Made by a program: the position numbers and the translations under genes. From positions 62,001 to 126,000 of the forward strand of contig NZ_WOTO01000015.1 in assembly GCF_010993775.1 (NCBI RefSeq): DNA of 64,000 nt, in the 5' to 3' direction. Source of the DNA: Fodinicola feengrottensis. GTDB lineage: Bacteria > Actinomycetota > Actinomycetes > Mycobacteriales > HKI-0501. Below are positions 20,278 to 30,478 of the stretch, one piece after another (within the stretch, counting starts at the first letter, position 1; the number at the start of each line of letters is the position of its first letter). The notes under the pieces were generated by a model. The model had not been told where the DNA came from. It saw nothing but the letters and a program-made list of their open reading frames with translations, and did no database searches.

Positions 20278-20551
20278 CAGACACTGTCCTCGTGGTACAA
20301 GGACCACGGCAACGTGTCGGGGTTGTTCGACTGAGTGCAGAACCAGGTGTTGTTGTAACCGTTGTAATTGCTGTAGCCGTATGCTTCGCAGTCGCCGTAG
20401 GTGAAGAAGGACCCCACGTACTTGAACGTCTGCGGGCTGGCGTGTGCCCGCTCAGTCCGACGGTGGCAGCCGCGGCGGGCGCCGCCGCACTCGACAACGC
20501 GGCCAGGGTCATCGCCCCGACACAGACACTTTTCCATGACCTCATGCCCAT
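20277..20551 (-). pseudogene. Small secreted protein, one frameshift
   Basis: From ATG 20551: signal peptide SVCVGAMTLAALSSAAAPAA, then GLSGHTPA. A 1-nt shift near 20430 leads to QTFKYVGSFFTYGDCEAYGY, SNYNGYNNTWFCTQSNNPDT, PWSLYHEDSV and TGA 20277. The mature protein is short, Tyr/Asn-rich, with a Cys pair. Typical of small exported actinobacterial proteins of unknown function. Confidence 0.5.
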
Positions 20552-20625
20552 TCTGTCATTTCCTTCCGTAGTTCGATCCCAGGTGGCTTTCGAAAAAGCC
20601 GCACGGCAGCGCCGGACAAGCGGTC

Positions 20626-21195
20626 TCAGCAGGTCAGTCGCTGGTCACTCGGCCCCAGGGCCTGTACGGACGAGGCCTGGTCATTGTCCTCGGGCGCAAC
20701 ATTGCGGATGTTGAACCCGAAATAGTCCATGAATCGCTGTTGACCCGTGTAGTTGGCGTCGTAATACCAGCAATACGTCCAAGCGCTCACGTTTTCCCAG
20801 GATGTCAGGCGGTCGTTCATGTCGTAGCAGACGCCGCCGACGCAGGTGTTTCCCAGGTACGGCACGCTGACACCCTGGGGAATGATGACTTCCAGACCTC
20901 CGCCGTTGGCGTCGGCGAACAGGCAGAGATAAAATGCCGAGCAGTTTTCGTTCGGTCTGGCCGATCCACGCTCGAGCAGTGTCGCGTAACCGCCGGCGAT
21001 ATTACGGTCCGAGGCGGTGGCCCGACGGTATTCGACGGTTGTGGCGGAGCGCTTGAGCAGCTGTAGTTGCGCGTCGACAGTGGCCGGCAGGCGCCCGCTC
21101 ACCGCCCCATCGGACGCACTCGCCGCGCTCTGGCCGCCGGTGACAACTATTGCGGCGACGGTGAGCGCGAACAGCAATCTCAGGAATCGACTCAT
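20626..21195 (-). CDS. Secreted peptidase-inhibitor I36-like protein
   Basis: From ATG 21195, 189 residues. Signal peptide RLLFALTVAAIVVTGGQSAA. The C-terminal beta/gamma-crystallin-type domain: ENCSAFYLCLFADANGGGLE, CVGGVCYDMNDRLTSWENVS, AWTYCWYYDANYTGQQRFMD. C-x(4)-LC-l-(F/Y)-x(4)-G-G at the start and N-D-x-(L/I)-(T/S)-S-x-x-N in the middle fit the I36 (SMPI-like) family. Some members inhibit metallopeptidases; inhibition here is inferred only. AGGAAAG precedes the start. Confidence 0.7.
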   Translation of the reverse strand: MSRFLRLLFALTVAAIVVTGGQSAASASDGAVSGRLPATVDAQLQLLKRSATTVEYRRATASDRNIAGGYATLLERGSARPNENCSAFYLCLFADANGGGLEVIIPQGVSVPYLGNTCVGGVCYDMNDRLTSWENVSAWTYCWYYDANYTGQQRFMDYFGFNIRNVAPEDNDQASSVQALGPSDQRLTC

Positions 21196-21589
21196 TCTTT
21201 CCTCTCGCGGGCGGAAATGGCCAGGCCGGCACATTCATGTCCTATGGTTTCTGAGGCACTATAAGGGTTCTTTTGACGTTATGTGACGCTACATGCCATG
21301 TCCAGTGACATTCATCATCGAAAAGGCAAGTGTTTCCCAGGCCACTGTTGTGACGAATGTGGGTCAGCCACGAACAGCAGATGCAGATCGCGGAGCGCGG
21401 GCAGTATGGGTGTTGCGTCGCCAACCCGGCGTCGAGCGATATGAACCGACCTACCCACGCAGCCGACCGCAAACCAGAGTCTTGCGCGTATGCCGCGCCT
21501 GGAGGAATGGAACCGGTCGGGTGTGCTGGAATCACGGCGGCCACAGCCAGGCCGTCGAGGGCGGGACAAAAGCCCACTGTGGTGATCGC
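21196..21589. other. Intergenic region, nothing recognised
   Basis: Upstream region of the I36-like gene. ORFs on both strands lack recognisable motifs. The 3' side may contain decayed N-terminal sequence of the methyltransferase remnant that follows. Confidence 0.35.
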
Positions 21590-21943
21590 GATGAACCAGT
21601 ACTCAACCTTCCACCACATCGAACACCTGCACGACCAGCAACAAATCATGGCCAGCTACCTCCACCTACCGACCGGGTCATACGTGGCACTCACCCACCT
21701 ACACAACCCCAAAAACGGCAGCAAACTCGCCACCATGGCGGACAACATGCAAAGTCGTACCGATCGGTGAACTCCGAACTGCGCATGCGCCCGTACGCCG
21801 AAATCCTCACCCTCTTCGACGGGCTGGGAATCGTCGAACCTGGCCTGGTACCACTACGTCGCTGGTGGCGCAGCGGCTCGACCGTCGGCGACGACCTGCT
21901 GCTCTACGACATCTGTCTTAGCGCGGTCGGCCGCAACGCATAA
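21590..21943 (+). pseudogene. C-terminal remnant of an SAM-dependent methyltransferase (PF04672-like)
   Basis: One frame: QQIMASYLHLPTGSYVALTH. After a shift near 21760: MRPYAEILTLFDGLGIVEPG, LVPLRRWW, ending at TAA 21943. The order LPsGSYLaLsH then FDGLxLVePGLV is typical of the large actinobacterial S-adenosyl-methyltransferase family PF04672. The SAM-binding part is missing. Confidence 0.5.
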
Positions 21944-22178
21944 GAAGACCCTGCGCCGCGCGAGTCGGACTTTCTTCCTCGCCAGGTGTGACGCCGGCGA
22001 ACGCGGCGAGGTGGTCCGCGGATGTGAAGGCGCTCGCGTCGCCGATGATCGGCAGCAAGCGCGCGGCGCCGAGCATGCCGATGCCGGGTACGGTGGCCGT
22101 GAGTGTCGCGACCCGCTGGTTAGCCAGGCGCTCCTTGAGTTCGGCGGCGATCGCCTGCCGCTCGCGGATGACGCTCAA
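21918..22178 (-). pseudogene. IS110-family transposase fragment
   Basis: ELKERLANQRVATLTATVPG, IGMLGAARLLPIIGDAS, FTSADHLAAFAGVTPGEEES is the C-terminal IS116/IS110/IS902 domain (PGIGxxxAxxLxxxiGdxxxFxsadhlAayaGltP). Only about 85 codons survive. The DEDD catalytic N-terminus is absent. Its junction cuts the N-terminus of the response regulator downstream. Confidence 0.75.
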
Positions 22179-22309
22179 CAGGGTGGGCAGCCTTGGCTGG
22201 CGATCACGCGCCCCAGGGCCGCGGTTCCGGGTGTCTGCTCGGCCAGCGGGCGCAGGATCTTGTCCGGCAGCTGCCGCGCCGGTGTGCAGGCACTGGCATG
22301 TGCACGCAC

Positions 22310-22887
22310 CACCGACTACGCGTTGACGCTGATGGAGCTGGGGTTTCCGGATCTTGACGGCGTCGAGCTGATGCGGCGGCTGCGGTTGATGCGACCAGGT
22401 TGTGTGTTCGTGATCCTCACCGCGCGCCGGGAGGATGTCGACGTGGTGTGCTCGGGTTGGAGGCCGGCGCCGACCACTACCGGACCAACCCGTTCCGGTT
22501 GGCCGAGCTGCTTGCCCGGGTACGCGCGCACCTGCGGCGCCGCCCCGTGGACGGCACGGCCGGCAGTGCTGCGCCGGCCCGCATCCAGGTCGGCGCCTTG
22601 GTCGTGGACCTAGCCGCCCGCCGCTGTCTGCTCGGCCCGTCGGAGGTCTCGCTGCGGGCCCGTGAGTACGACGTATTGGCTCGCTGGCAGCCTCGGCGGG
22701 TGAGGCTGTCAGCCGGGCGACGCTGACGAACGACGTCTGGGACGAGAACTAGTTCGGCCCCACCAAAACCCTGGGCGTACACATCGCGGCGGTACGCCGC
22801 AGGCTGGCGGAGGCGGCCGAGTTGGCAGGCATCCAACTGCCGGGGATCAGCACCTTGCGTGGACACGGCTACCGGCTTGAGAAGTAG
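22310..22887 (+). pseudogene. OmpR-family response regulator, truncated, frameshifted, internal stop
   Basis: The receiver begins in the middle (LMELGFPDLDGVELMRRLRL, FVILTARREDVDVVC), continues in a second frame (GLEAGADHYRTNPFRLAELL) and reaches the winged helix (GALVVDLAARRCLLGPSEVS, LRAREYDVLA). The end is ATLTNDVWDEN, a TAG stop, then FGPTKTLGVHIAAVRRRLAE and GHGYRLEK. The family usually has Trp at the TAG position, so this looks like a true nonsense mutation. The 5' end abuts the IS110 scar. It probably once partnered the kinase at 27.8 kb. Confidence 0.8.
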
Positions 22888-22894
22888 GCGGAAT

Positions 22895-22926
22895 GGGCGG
22901 CTGTGATCGGGGAGAACCAGCCGCCC
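22895..22926. terminator. Hairpin terminator between convergent genes
   Basis: A perfect 9-bp stem GGGCGGCTG (22895-22903) and its complement at 22918-22926, between the response-regulator pseudogene and the 3' end of the ABC permease. Confidence 0.6.
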
Positions 22927-22979
22927 ACCCCTCCAGGCCCCGGGTCGTGTGGCTTCCTTACTCCGGGGTGGCTTTTTGG

Positions 22980-25636
22980 TTACCTCTCGCGGAGGTCCCC
23001 CGCGGTGGCGCGACTCGCCCGAGCGGTCGCGGTGAGTGCCGCCGCCAGGACCGCCGCCACGGTCACCACCAACACGCCGCCGAGATAGTCCCAGGGCACC
23101 GCTAGCCGGTCCGGTGGCGGGTCGAAGACGCCGGCCAGCACGGCGACCAGCATCTCGGCCAATGCCCAGCCAGCCAGCGACCCGGCCAGCGCACCGCCCA
23201 CCAAGGTCAGCACCGCCTCGCCGAGTAAGACCCCGGCCAACTGCCGGGTGGTGCTGCCCAGGGTTCGCAGGATCGAAAATGCCCGCCGACGTTCGGTGAA
23301 TCCCAACGCCAGCACCAGTCCGCCGGCGCCGGCGCCGAGCAGCAGGGCGAACCCGAGTTCGATGTCGGTCAGCCCGGCAAGGTCCACCGCTGTCAGGCTG
23401 GAGCTGACCACATGCCGGGAGGTGGCGATGTCACCGACAGTCGCGGGACGTTCCCAGCCGTGCCTGGATCTGCGCCGCGACCGTGGTGGTGCTGGCTCCG
23501 CCGGTGTCGACCAGAAAGGCCCCGACCGCGTCGCTGCCGGTCGTTTTGGCTATGTAACTGGCGTTGGCGACCAGGAAGCTGTCCTTGGGTGCGGTCGGGA
23601 ACTCTTTAGCGATGCCGAGGTAGTGGAACCCGACGGTAGTGAGCTGTTTCGTACGGGCATCCTGCAGTCTGAGGTTGATCCGGTCTCCCAGCCGCAGTTG
23701 GAATTCCTTCACGGTCTCGGCCGACACCAGGATTCCGTCCGGTTGCGCGGACAGCCGGCTCATCAGCTGCGCCGCCGTGCCGCCGGAGAAATAGCCGTCC
23801 TGCAGTGACGTCGCCGCAGCGATCGTGTCCGGTCGTATTCCGTACAGGTCCTGGAGATCTGTTCCCACGTAAGCGAAACGGTGTTGGAGCGGTTCAACCG
23901 AGTGGACCCTGGGCAGCGTCGCGATCGTCGCGGCGGCCGCCGGGCCGACGGTCGAGCCCGGTGGCTCAGTGACCGTCACATCTGCGCCGTTGGTCAGCCG
24001 TGCGTCCACTTCGGACTGCTGTTGGAAGGTGCTGTTGAAGATCGCTGTGGAGATGGCGAAAGACAGCGCCAACGCGACCAGCACGACCCCGCGGGCAAGC
24101 AGTCGGCGCTGCCGGGCGAACATCGCCGCGATGGTCGGCGCCAGCGGCCCACCGATCGGCCGCAACAACCTGGTCACCAGCGGACGACCACGACCGAGCA
24201 GCAGGTCCACCAGCCGCCAGGTCAGCAGAGCGGCGCCGATCCAGAACAACCCTGGGCCAAGGAATGCCCAGTAGTCCACCGAAATGCTCGGCACGCCTTC
24301 GGGCGCCAGCACGAGGGTGTAGCCGCTCCTGTTGGTCGACCACAGCACCAGCGCGGCGCCGGCGATCAGGATCAAGTCCAGGCCATACCGTGCCCACCAG
24401 GGACCGGTCCGCCGGCCGCCGGTCGCGCGGCCGGCGACGACAGTGGTCGCCTTCGTCTCGCGCCACGCCGGCACCAGCACGACCGCCAGCGCCACCGCCA
24501 GCCCGACGCCGGTCGCAAGGCCGCCCCACAACCAAGCCGCCGCTGCACTGGCGCCAAACCGCGGCGATTCGAAGAAACTCAATCCCAGCACTGCCGCGAC
24601 ACCGAGCCCGACGGCACTGCCGATGACTCCGAGCAGCACCGCCTCGATCGCGGCCAACGTGAGGACCTGTCGCCGGAGTGCGCCGCGGGTCCGCAGCAGG
24701 GACTGCTCCCGGCGTCGGCGGTCCGCGCCGGACCCGGCCACCGCGGCGGTCAGCGCAACCGCCAGCAGGATTCCCGGCATTCCCAGGAAGAGGAACAGGA
24801 TCCGGGCATAAAGCGCGTCAGCCCGTGCCGCGTCCAGCACCGCGCCGAGGTTGTCGCCGACCGTCCCGGCGCCGGCGAGCTTGGCTTCCAGGTGATGCGC
24901 GCGGCGGCGGTGATCTCGGTGAACGCCGCTTGCGGATCCGTTGGTAGCGGCAGCAGCTGTCCGGGCGACGTGGATCTGGGTGGTCACCACACTCGGGACG
25001 GGACCGAAGATCTGATGGAATTGGCTGCCCGGCAGCAGAACGACGTTGTCCGGCGGTGCGCTGGGCTGCGACTGCGACGGCGCGCCGACCTTCTGGAACA
25101 GGGAGTTCGCCTGCGGCAGCTCAACGACTCCGCTGATCACCACGGTCGCCGGTGGCCGGCCGGGGCGGGCGATCGTCACCGTCGTTCCAGGCGCGCCGTG
25201 CAGGTTTGCCGCTGTCTGCTGTGCCAGCACCGGCCCGGAGTCGGTGCCGACCAGGGTCCGGATCTCGCTGGGGAACGTGGTGCGGTAGCCAGCAGGTAGG
25301 CCGAGGACGACGCCGCTGCCCGGTGGTCTGGGTCGAACCGGCCGCCGTCGCGGACAGCCAGGACGTGCTGGCGAACTCCACCGGCAGAGCGCGCCCTACG
25401 CCGGGTTCCGCGGCGGTCGCGGCCAGCACACTGTCTGCGGCCGCCCCTGGAGCTACGGCGACCTGCCAGTCCACCGCGACCTGACGACTTGCCTGCCTGG
25501 TCATGGCGGCCTCAGACGCGGCGAGGAAGCTTCCGTAGGCGGCGAGCAGGGCCACCGCGGCGGCGACCCCGGCTGCTGTTGCCAGCAGCCGACCCCAGCG
25601 GCGGGTCAGCAGACCGCGCACCCAGATCGCGGTCAT
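22980..25636 (-). pseudogene. FtsX/MacB-type ABC transporter permease, three frameshifts
   Basis: From ATG 25636 (overlapping the ATPase stop, ATGA): WVRGLLTRRWGRLLATAAGV, a first TM and periplasmic domain, the FtsX block LALRRQVLTLAAIEAVLLGV-like, SLLRTRGALRRQVLTLAAIE, then a second FtsX block IELGFALLLGAGAGGLVLAL, TERRRAFSILRTLGSTTRQL. About 880 residues with two FtsX domains, the layout of lipoprotein/antimicrobial exporters. Frame breaks near 25320, 24900 and 23435. Operon with two ATPases and a lipoprotein; membrane component of an efflux or cell-envelope system. Confidence 0.8.
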
Positions 25637-26318
25637 TGGTGAGTCTGCGCGCGGGGCACTATGAGGCTGCCGGCAGCCATGATCCATTCGATGTCCAGCT
25701 TGGCGGCGACCTCCCGGTCGTGGGTGGCCACCACGACGGCGGTCCCGTAGGTGGTGGCGGTCTCCAGCAGGACCTGCAGGACTTCGTCGGCGGTGCGGTG
25801 GTCAAGCTGACCGGTCGGTTCGTCGGCGAGGATCAGCGCCGGTCGGCTGACCAGCGCGCGGGCCAGGACCACCCGCTGCGCCTGCCCACCTGACAACTCC
25901 TCGGGGAGCTTGCCGGCCAGGTCATCTACATGCAGGTCGACCAGGGCGGCGAACGCCCGCTCGCGTGCCTCCCCCGCCGGTACGATTTCAGGAGCATCGG
26001 GAGCTCGACGTTCTCCACGACATTCAGTGGTGACAGCAGGCTCGGCGCCTGGAAGGCGACGCCGATGCTGGCCGGGTCGCGGTCGGGCGAGCGTCCCAGG
26101 CCCGGCCAGCTGCGGTTCCCGCTGGTGGGTGTCTCCAGGCCGGCCATCAGGTGCAGCAGCGTGGACTTTCCGGATCCGGAGGCGCCGGTGACAGCGATCC
26201 GGTCGCCCGGCCAGACGGTTGCCGTCGCGTTGTGCACCGCGTAGACGGTCCGGTTGCCGCTGCCGTAGGCCCGGCGCAGCAGCTGTCCCCGGAAAACCGG
26301 TTCGGTCAGTGTCGTCAT
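25633..26318 (-). pseudogene. ABC transporter ATPase (LolD/MacB type), frameshifted
   Basis: Walker A AVTGASGSGKSTLLHLMAGL near residue 45, Q-loop GVAFQAPSLLSPLNVVENVE, then in another frame signature LSGGQAQRVVLARALVS and Walker B ALILADEPTGQLD, ending HDREVAAKLD. One shift near 25980 in the RRGRHASGR stretch separates the halves. Paired with the permease by a 4-bp overlap. Confidence 0.8.
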
Positions 26319-26985
26319 GGTGTCACCACCTGCCCGTCCCGCAGCTGCAGGACCCGGTCAGCCACTCGTCGTACGTTCGCGCTGTGGCTCGCGACGATCA
26401 CGGTTTTTCCTTGCATGCTGCGGGAGACGAGCATCCCGAGCAAGCGATGTTCGGTGGTCTCGTCCAGCTCACCGGTCGGTTCGTCGGCGATCAGCACCGC
26501 CGGGTCGCCTGCCAGCGCCACCGCGAGTCCGGCCCGCGCCAGCGCCAGCTCCCCCGCCGGACAGCTGCCCGGGATAGGACGACCCGCGACCGGCGAGGCC
26601 GACCGCTTCCAGCAGGACGGCCACGTCCATACGCGACTTTTGCAGTCGTTGGGAGAAGCGGACGTTGCCTGCGACCGTGAGGTGCGCGAAAAGGTTGTCG
26701 TACTGGAAAATTACGCCGATCCCGCTGGCCCTGAGTCGGGCCCGCTCGGCTTCCGGGCGGTGACTGAGCCGCCGCCCGTCCAGCCACACCGCGCCGCCGT
26801 CTGGCTCGTCCAGGCCGGCCAGGCAGTTGAGCAGAGTGGTCTTCCCAGATCCGGACGGTCCGGCAATGACCACCAGCTCGCCGGCGGTCACCTCGAACGA
26901 CACTCCGCGCAGGGCGAGCGTTTTTCCTCGTCGCCGGCCCGAAAGAACCGGTAGAGATCACGGAACGGCCAGGGTGACTGGTCGC
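26315..26985 (-). pseudogene. Second ABC transporter ATPase, frameshifted
   Basis: AGELVVIAGPSGSGKTTLLN (Walker A), IGVIFQYDNLFAHLTVAGNV (Q-loop), SYPGQLSGG before a shift at about 26560, then DPAVLIADEPTGELDETTEH (Walker B) and VIVASHSANVRRVADRVL. Near 26935 an A-run indel separates the N-terminal RFFRAGDEE from LALRGVSFEVTAGE, so the exact start is uncertain. Two ATPases plus one long permease suggest a heteromeric exporter. Confidence 0.75.
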
Positions 26986-26986
26986 A

Positions 26987-27628
26987 TCACCGCCACCGGA
27001 ACGACTCGGTGACTCTGCGCCATGGGTCGACGTTGTCGGAGCCGTGTGGCGCGGACAGCGTGATCAGCGTGATCAGCGCGAGGCTGCCGGCCCGGAAGAA
27101 CTCGTATCGCTCCACATCGTCCTTCACGTACCTGTTGGTGACCGGGTCGACTGGGCTGTTTACCTGGTAGCGGGCCAAGACCACCGCGGCCGCCGACCGG
27201 GTGACCGTGCTGACCGCAAGCCCCGCGAAACCGGCGGCGGTCCGGTTCTGGGCAGCCACATCTGCCAGCACCGTTGTGACCGTTGGGGCCGCCCGCGCCG
27301 GTCGGACCTCGATCCGGATGGTGTTGAGCTTGTCGGTGAAGGTTGCGCCGTTGCCGCCGGGAAGGTCGGTCCTTGCCCAGCCTTCGGGGACGTTCAGCCG
27401 CGAGTGGCCGGACGGCAGCGCGTACGCCACGTACTGCTGGTTGTCCGGGATATCTCCCTGCGCGCTGTTCTCCTGCGGTGCCGGCCCGCTCGCTGCGGCC
27501 GGCGCCGCAGCCGGCGAGGTCGTTGGTGCCGGTTGCTGGGCGGCTGGCGCCGAGCAGGCGGTCATGGCCAACGCACCGGCCATGGTCACTGCGGCCGCGC
27601 GCCAGCGGGTAGACCGGATCTGTATCAC
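26987..27628 (-). CDS. Putative lipoprotein of the ABC exporter operon
   Basis: 213 residues from GTG 27628. Signal peptide AAAVTMAGALAMTACSAPAA with a lipobox-like TAC. A Pro/Ala linker, then a soluble domain: AYALPSGHSRLNVPEGWART, TFTDKLNTIRIEVRPARAAP, YEFFRAGSLALITLITLSAP, ending VDPWRRVTESFRWR. This resembles surface lipoproteins that bind hydrophobic ligands and accompany exporters. Same strand and tight spacing as the ATPases; probably the extracytoplasmic partner. Confidence 0.7.
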   Translation of the reverse strand: MIQIRSTRWRAAAVTMAGALAMTACSAPAAQQPAPTTSPAAAPAAASGPAPQENSAQGDIPDNQQYVAYALPSGHSRLNVPEGWARTDLPGGNGATFTDKLNTIRIEVRPARAAPTVTTVLADVAAQNRTAAGFAGLAVSTVTRSAAAVVLARYQVNSPVDPVTNRYVKDDVERYEFFRAGSLALITLITLSAPHGSDNVDPWRRVTESFRWR

Positions 27629-27761
27629 AAGGGCGACGCTATAAACCCGCCCGACAGTCGCCGGCCAGCTGTGGGTTAGCGAGCGGCAAAAACCGCGCGG
27701 CCCAGCGCGCCCGGGGTCGATTGTCAGGGCAAGCTGACGCGACAACGCCAGGGGGAATCGG

Positions 27762-29072
27762 ATGCGTAGACGGGTGCAGCACGTCGCGGTCGTCGCCGCG
27801 TTGATCGCGGTGACGGTCTTCGGCCTCCCCCTGGGCGCCGCCGTCTACCGGCTGTTCGTCGACGAGGAACGTAGTGAGCTGACGCGGATTGCCGGAAGCA
27901 GCGTCGGCCAGGTCGCGGCCGATCCTGGATGGAGAACCGATCCGGCGGCACTGGCCCGGATCCGGTTGCCCGCGGTCGAGGGTGACACCACCATCTCCCT
28001 CTACACCGGGGACGCCCGACTGGTCGCTGGGCCAGCCTCCGCCGTGGCTGACCAATTGCTGCCGGCCGCGCTGGCCGGTCAGACCGTGGACACCGAGACC
28101 GCGACGCACGTGACTGTCGCGATGGCCGTCCCGAACGCTGCGCGGACGGCCGCGGTCGTCATCGTCACATCGTCCAAGGACAATGCGACCACCCGGACCG
28201 CATGGACCTGGGCGGCGATGGTGGGTCTCGCGCTGCTCGCCCTGGCCGCAGTCACAATCGTCGCCCGCCGCCAGGCCGGCCGGATCGCGGCACCACTGGA
28301 TCGGCTGGCCAGGTCCGCTCATGCCCTCGGCGAAGGTGACTTCAGCGTGCGATCGGCGCACAGTGGCATGGCTGAGATCGACATGGTCGCGACCGCGTTG
28401 AACAGCACCGCCGGCCGCCTGGGTGACCTGCTGCGCCGCGAGCGGTCGTTCTCGGCGAACGCGTCGCACCAGCTGCGTACGCCCCTGACCGGCCTGCGGC
28501 TGCTTCTGGAGTCGGCACTCGACGACCCTCATCCGGTCGCGGTCGGCCGCGCGCTGGACACTATCGACCGGCTGGAGCGGACGATCGACGAGCTGCTGGA
28601 CCTCGCCCGCCACGGTGACGCTCAGGGGGCCCTGCTGGACATCGACGCGCTGCTGGAGGACCTCCGCGATGCCCGGGTCGGCGCGTTGACGGTAACTGGC
28701 CGGGCCTTGCTGGTCGGGCGTGACCAGGACCTGCCGCCCGTCCTCGGCAGCATCGGAGCCGTCCGGCAGGCGGTCGCGGTACTGGTCGACAACGCCACGG
28801 TGCACGGCACCGGAACCATTGTCGTTCGCGCCCGTGATGCCGGCTCCGCGGTCGCCATCGACGTACGGGACGACGGACCTGGACCGGCGGTCGAGACCGC
28901 GCTGTTCGGTGGCCCGGGAGGTGAGCGGTTGGGACTGCGGCTGGCCCGCGACCTCGTCGAGGCCGACGGCGGCCGGCTGACCCTCAGCAGACCCGGCCCC
29001 GGACCGGTGTTCACGATCCTGCTTCCCGCCGCCGACGTTCACCCGACATTCAGCGATGGCGGCCTAGCGTGA
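27762..29072 (+). CDS. Sensor histidine kinase (HisKA/HATPase)
   Basis: 436 residues, intact. An N-terminal TM, an extracytoplasmic region (about residues 35-145), a second TM (WTWAAMVGLALLALAAVTIV), a HAMP domain, then the H-box SFSANASHQLRTPLTGLRLL. The N-box VLVDNATVHGTG and G-box DVRDDGPGPA, GERLGLRLARDLVEADGG complete the ATPase. No regulator is adjacent. The broken OmpR-type regulator 5 kb away is the likely former partner, with the ABC exporter operon between as probable target (inference). Confidence 0.85.
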   Translation: MRRRVQHVAVVAALIAVTVFGLPLGAAVYRLFVDEERSELTRIAGSSVGQVAADPGWRTDPAALARIRLPAVEGDTTISLYTGDARLVAGPASAVADQLLPAALAGQTVDTETATHVTVAMAVPNAARTAAVVIVTSSKDNATTRTAWTWAAMVGLALLALAAVTIVARRQAGRIAAPLDRLARSAHALGEGDFSVRSAHSGMAEIDMVATALNSTAGRLGDLLRRERSFSANASHQLRTPLTGLRLLLESALDDPHPVAVGRALDTIDRLERTIDELLDLARHGDAQGALLDIDALLEDLRDARVGALTVTGRALLVGRDQDLPPVLGSIGAVRQAVAVLVDNATVHGTGTIVVRARDAGSAVAIDVRDDGPGPAVETALFGGPGGERLGLRLARDLVEADGGRLTLSRPGPGPVFTILLPAADVHPTFSDGGLA

Positions 29073-29368
29073 AGGCCACGATCGCCGTCCTCGAGCCGAT
29101 CTGTTCCGGGCACAGCCCGGCCGCGCTGTTGCGATACGAAGACCGCAACGCCATGCGATTCTCCATCGAGGGCAGGGCGCCTTTCCTGACAATGGACCTC
29201 TTGCGCATCCTATGAGCCATGGACGACAGCGCGATCCTCTACGCCGACTGGAACACAAGAGCTCTCCGGCACGCCACCGCCGGGCACCTCCCGTCCGTGG
29301 TCAACCGAGGACGCAAGAAGGTCGGCTTCACCACTCCCGAGGACGCCTGGTTCGGCAAGGTCGCCTGA
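29069..29368 (+). pseudogene. Asparagine synthetase (AsnB) C-terminal remnant
   Basis: LLRYEDRNAMRFSIEGRAPF then LDxxL-like TMDLLRIL, a stop, and in another frame LYADWNTRALRHATAGHLPS, RKKVGFTTPEDAWFG. LLRyEDRNsMrfSIEgRvPFL and KxGFxTPExxW are signatures of glutamine-hydrolysing asparagine synthetases. The glutaminase and ATP-binding loop are missing. It follows the kinase without a gap. Confidence 0.65.
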
Positions 29369-29638
29369 CACGTGCGTGAGGTTTTCTCCTCACCGTCTTT
29401 CGGGGTTCGGCCAGATTTCGACCAGGCCGCCGTCGTACGAGAGTTCCGGCAGAGTCTCCGCGGACGGGTCCACTGTGGAGACGATGACCTTCTGGCGGTT
29501 GATGAATCTGGGGTTGCGGCTGCGGGAATTTTATCGATAACCGTGTGCCACGGCCGTTGCACCGGCGACCGCTGGTTTTACCTGGCGCTAACCTTTGATT
29601 GCCTGGGCGCTAATCGCGTGGCCATTAGCCTCCGACAA

Positions 29639-30432
29639 ATGGCCACGAACTATCAGTCACCGTCCACTTCTGTCCGCACCAGAACGGTTCTCAACAAAGT
29701 TCCGGAGATCACTCTCTATTTCTGGATCGTGAAGATCCTCGCGACCACGGTCGGCGAAACCGCCGCCGATTTCCTGAACACCACGCTGGGTCTCGGACTG
29801 ACAGGTACCACGTACGCGATCGGGGCAGTGCTGGTCGTAGTGCTGGTCTTCCAGTTCCGGGTACGCAGATACGTGCCCGCGATCTACTGGCTCGCGGTGG
29901 TCCTGATAAGCATTGTCGGTACACTCATCACCGACAACCTGACGGATAACTTCGGCGTCAGCCTCACGACCACCACCATTGTCTTCGCCATCGCACTCAC
30001 AGTCACCTTCGGGATCTGGTACGCGAGCGAGAAAACCCTTTCTATTCACACGATCTACACGTACCGCAGAGAAGCATTCTATTGGCTGGCGATCCTGTTC
30101 ACCTTCGCCCTGGGCACCGCAGCTGGCGACCTGTTGGCCGAACAGCTGAACCTGGGATATCTGCCGTCCGCGCTCATCTTCGCCGGACTCATCGGAATCG
30201 TCGCGCTGACTCATTTCACGCTGAAGTTGGGAGCTGTTCTGGCCTTCTGGATCGCCTACATCCTTACCCCCGCCCGCTCGGCGCCTCCCTGGGCGATCTG
30301 CTTTCCCAGTCCCATGACGACGGCGGTCTAGGGCTGGGCACAGTCGCTACCAGCGGGATCTTCCTCATCACCATTCTGGCCGTGGTCGTCTATCTGACCA
30401 AGACAAGGAAAGACGTCACTGAAGCGGCCTGA
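29639..30432 (+). pseudogene. COG4705/DUF347 membrane protein, one frameshift
   Basis: From ATG 29639: VPEITLYFWIVKILATTVGE, TAADFLNTTLGLGLTG, then repeat TFALGTAAGDLLAEQLNLGY. The TVGETaaDfl and TlaGTaaGDl motifs are the duplicated DUF347 repeats of COG4705 integral membrane proteins. A C5/C4 difference near 30270 splits off the last part, RPLGASLGDLLSQSHDDGGL and GIFLITILAVVVYLTKTRKD. About 263 residues after repair, 8 TM helices. In some bacteria the family is linked to metal homeostasis; here unknown. Confidence 0.75.
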
Positions 30433-30447
30433 GGCGACACCGGAAAG

Positions 30448-30478
30448 CCGGGCGCCGCTCAGCGGCCGCCCGGTTTTT
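30448..30478 (+). terminator. Intrinsic terminator after COG4705 gene
   Basis: Hairpin CCGGGCG-CCGCT / AGCGG-C-CGCCCGG (30448-30473) followed by TTTTT at 30474-30478, 16 bp after the TGA. One of the few classical Rho-independent terminators in this window. Confidence 0.8.

Noticed and set aside
23881..25299. A 472-codon plus-strand open frame
   Set aside because: It is antisense to the FtsX permease, with Arg/Gln/Gly-rich composition and no motif; typical of high-GC shadow frames.
27639..29042. 467-codon minus-strand frame opposite the sensor kinase
   Set aside because: The kinase on the plus strand has complete H, N and G boxes, so the antisense frame is a shadow.
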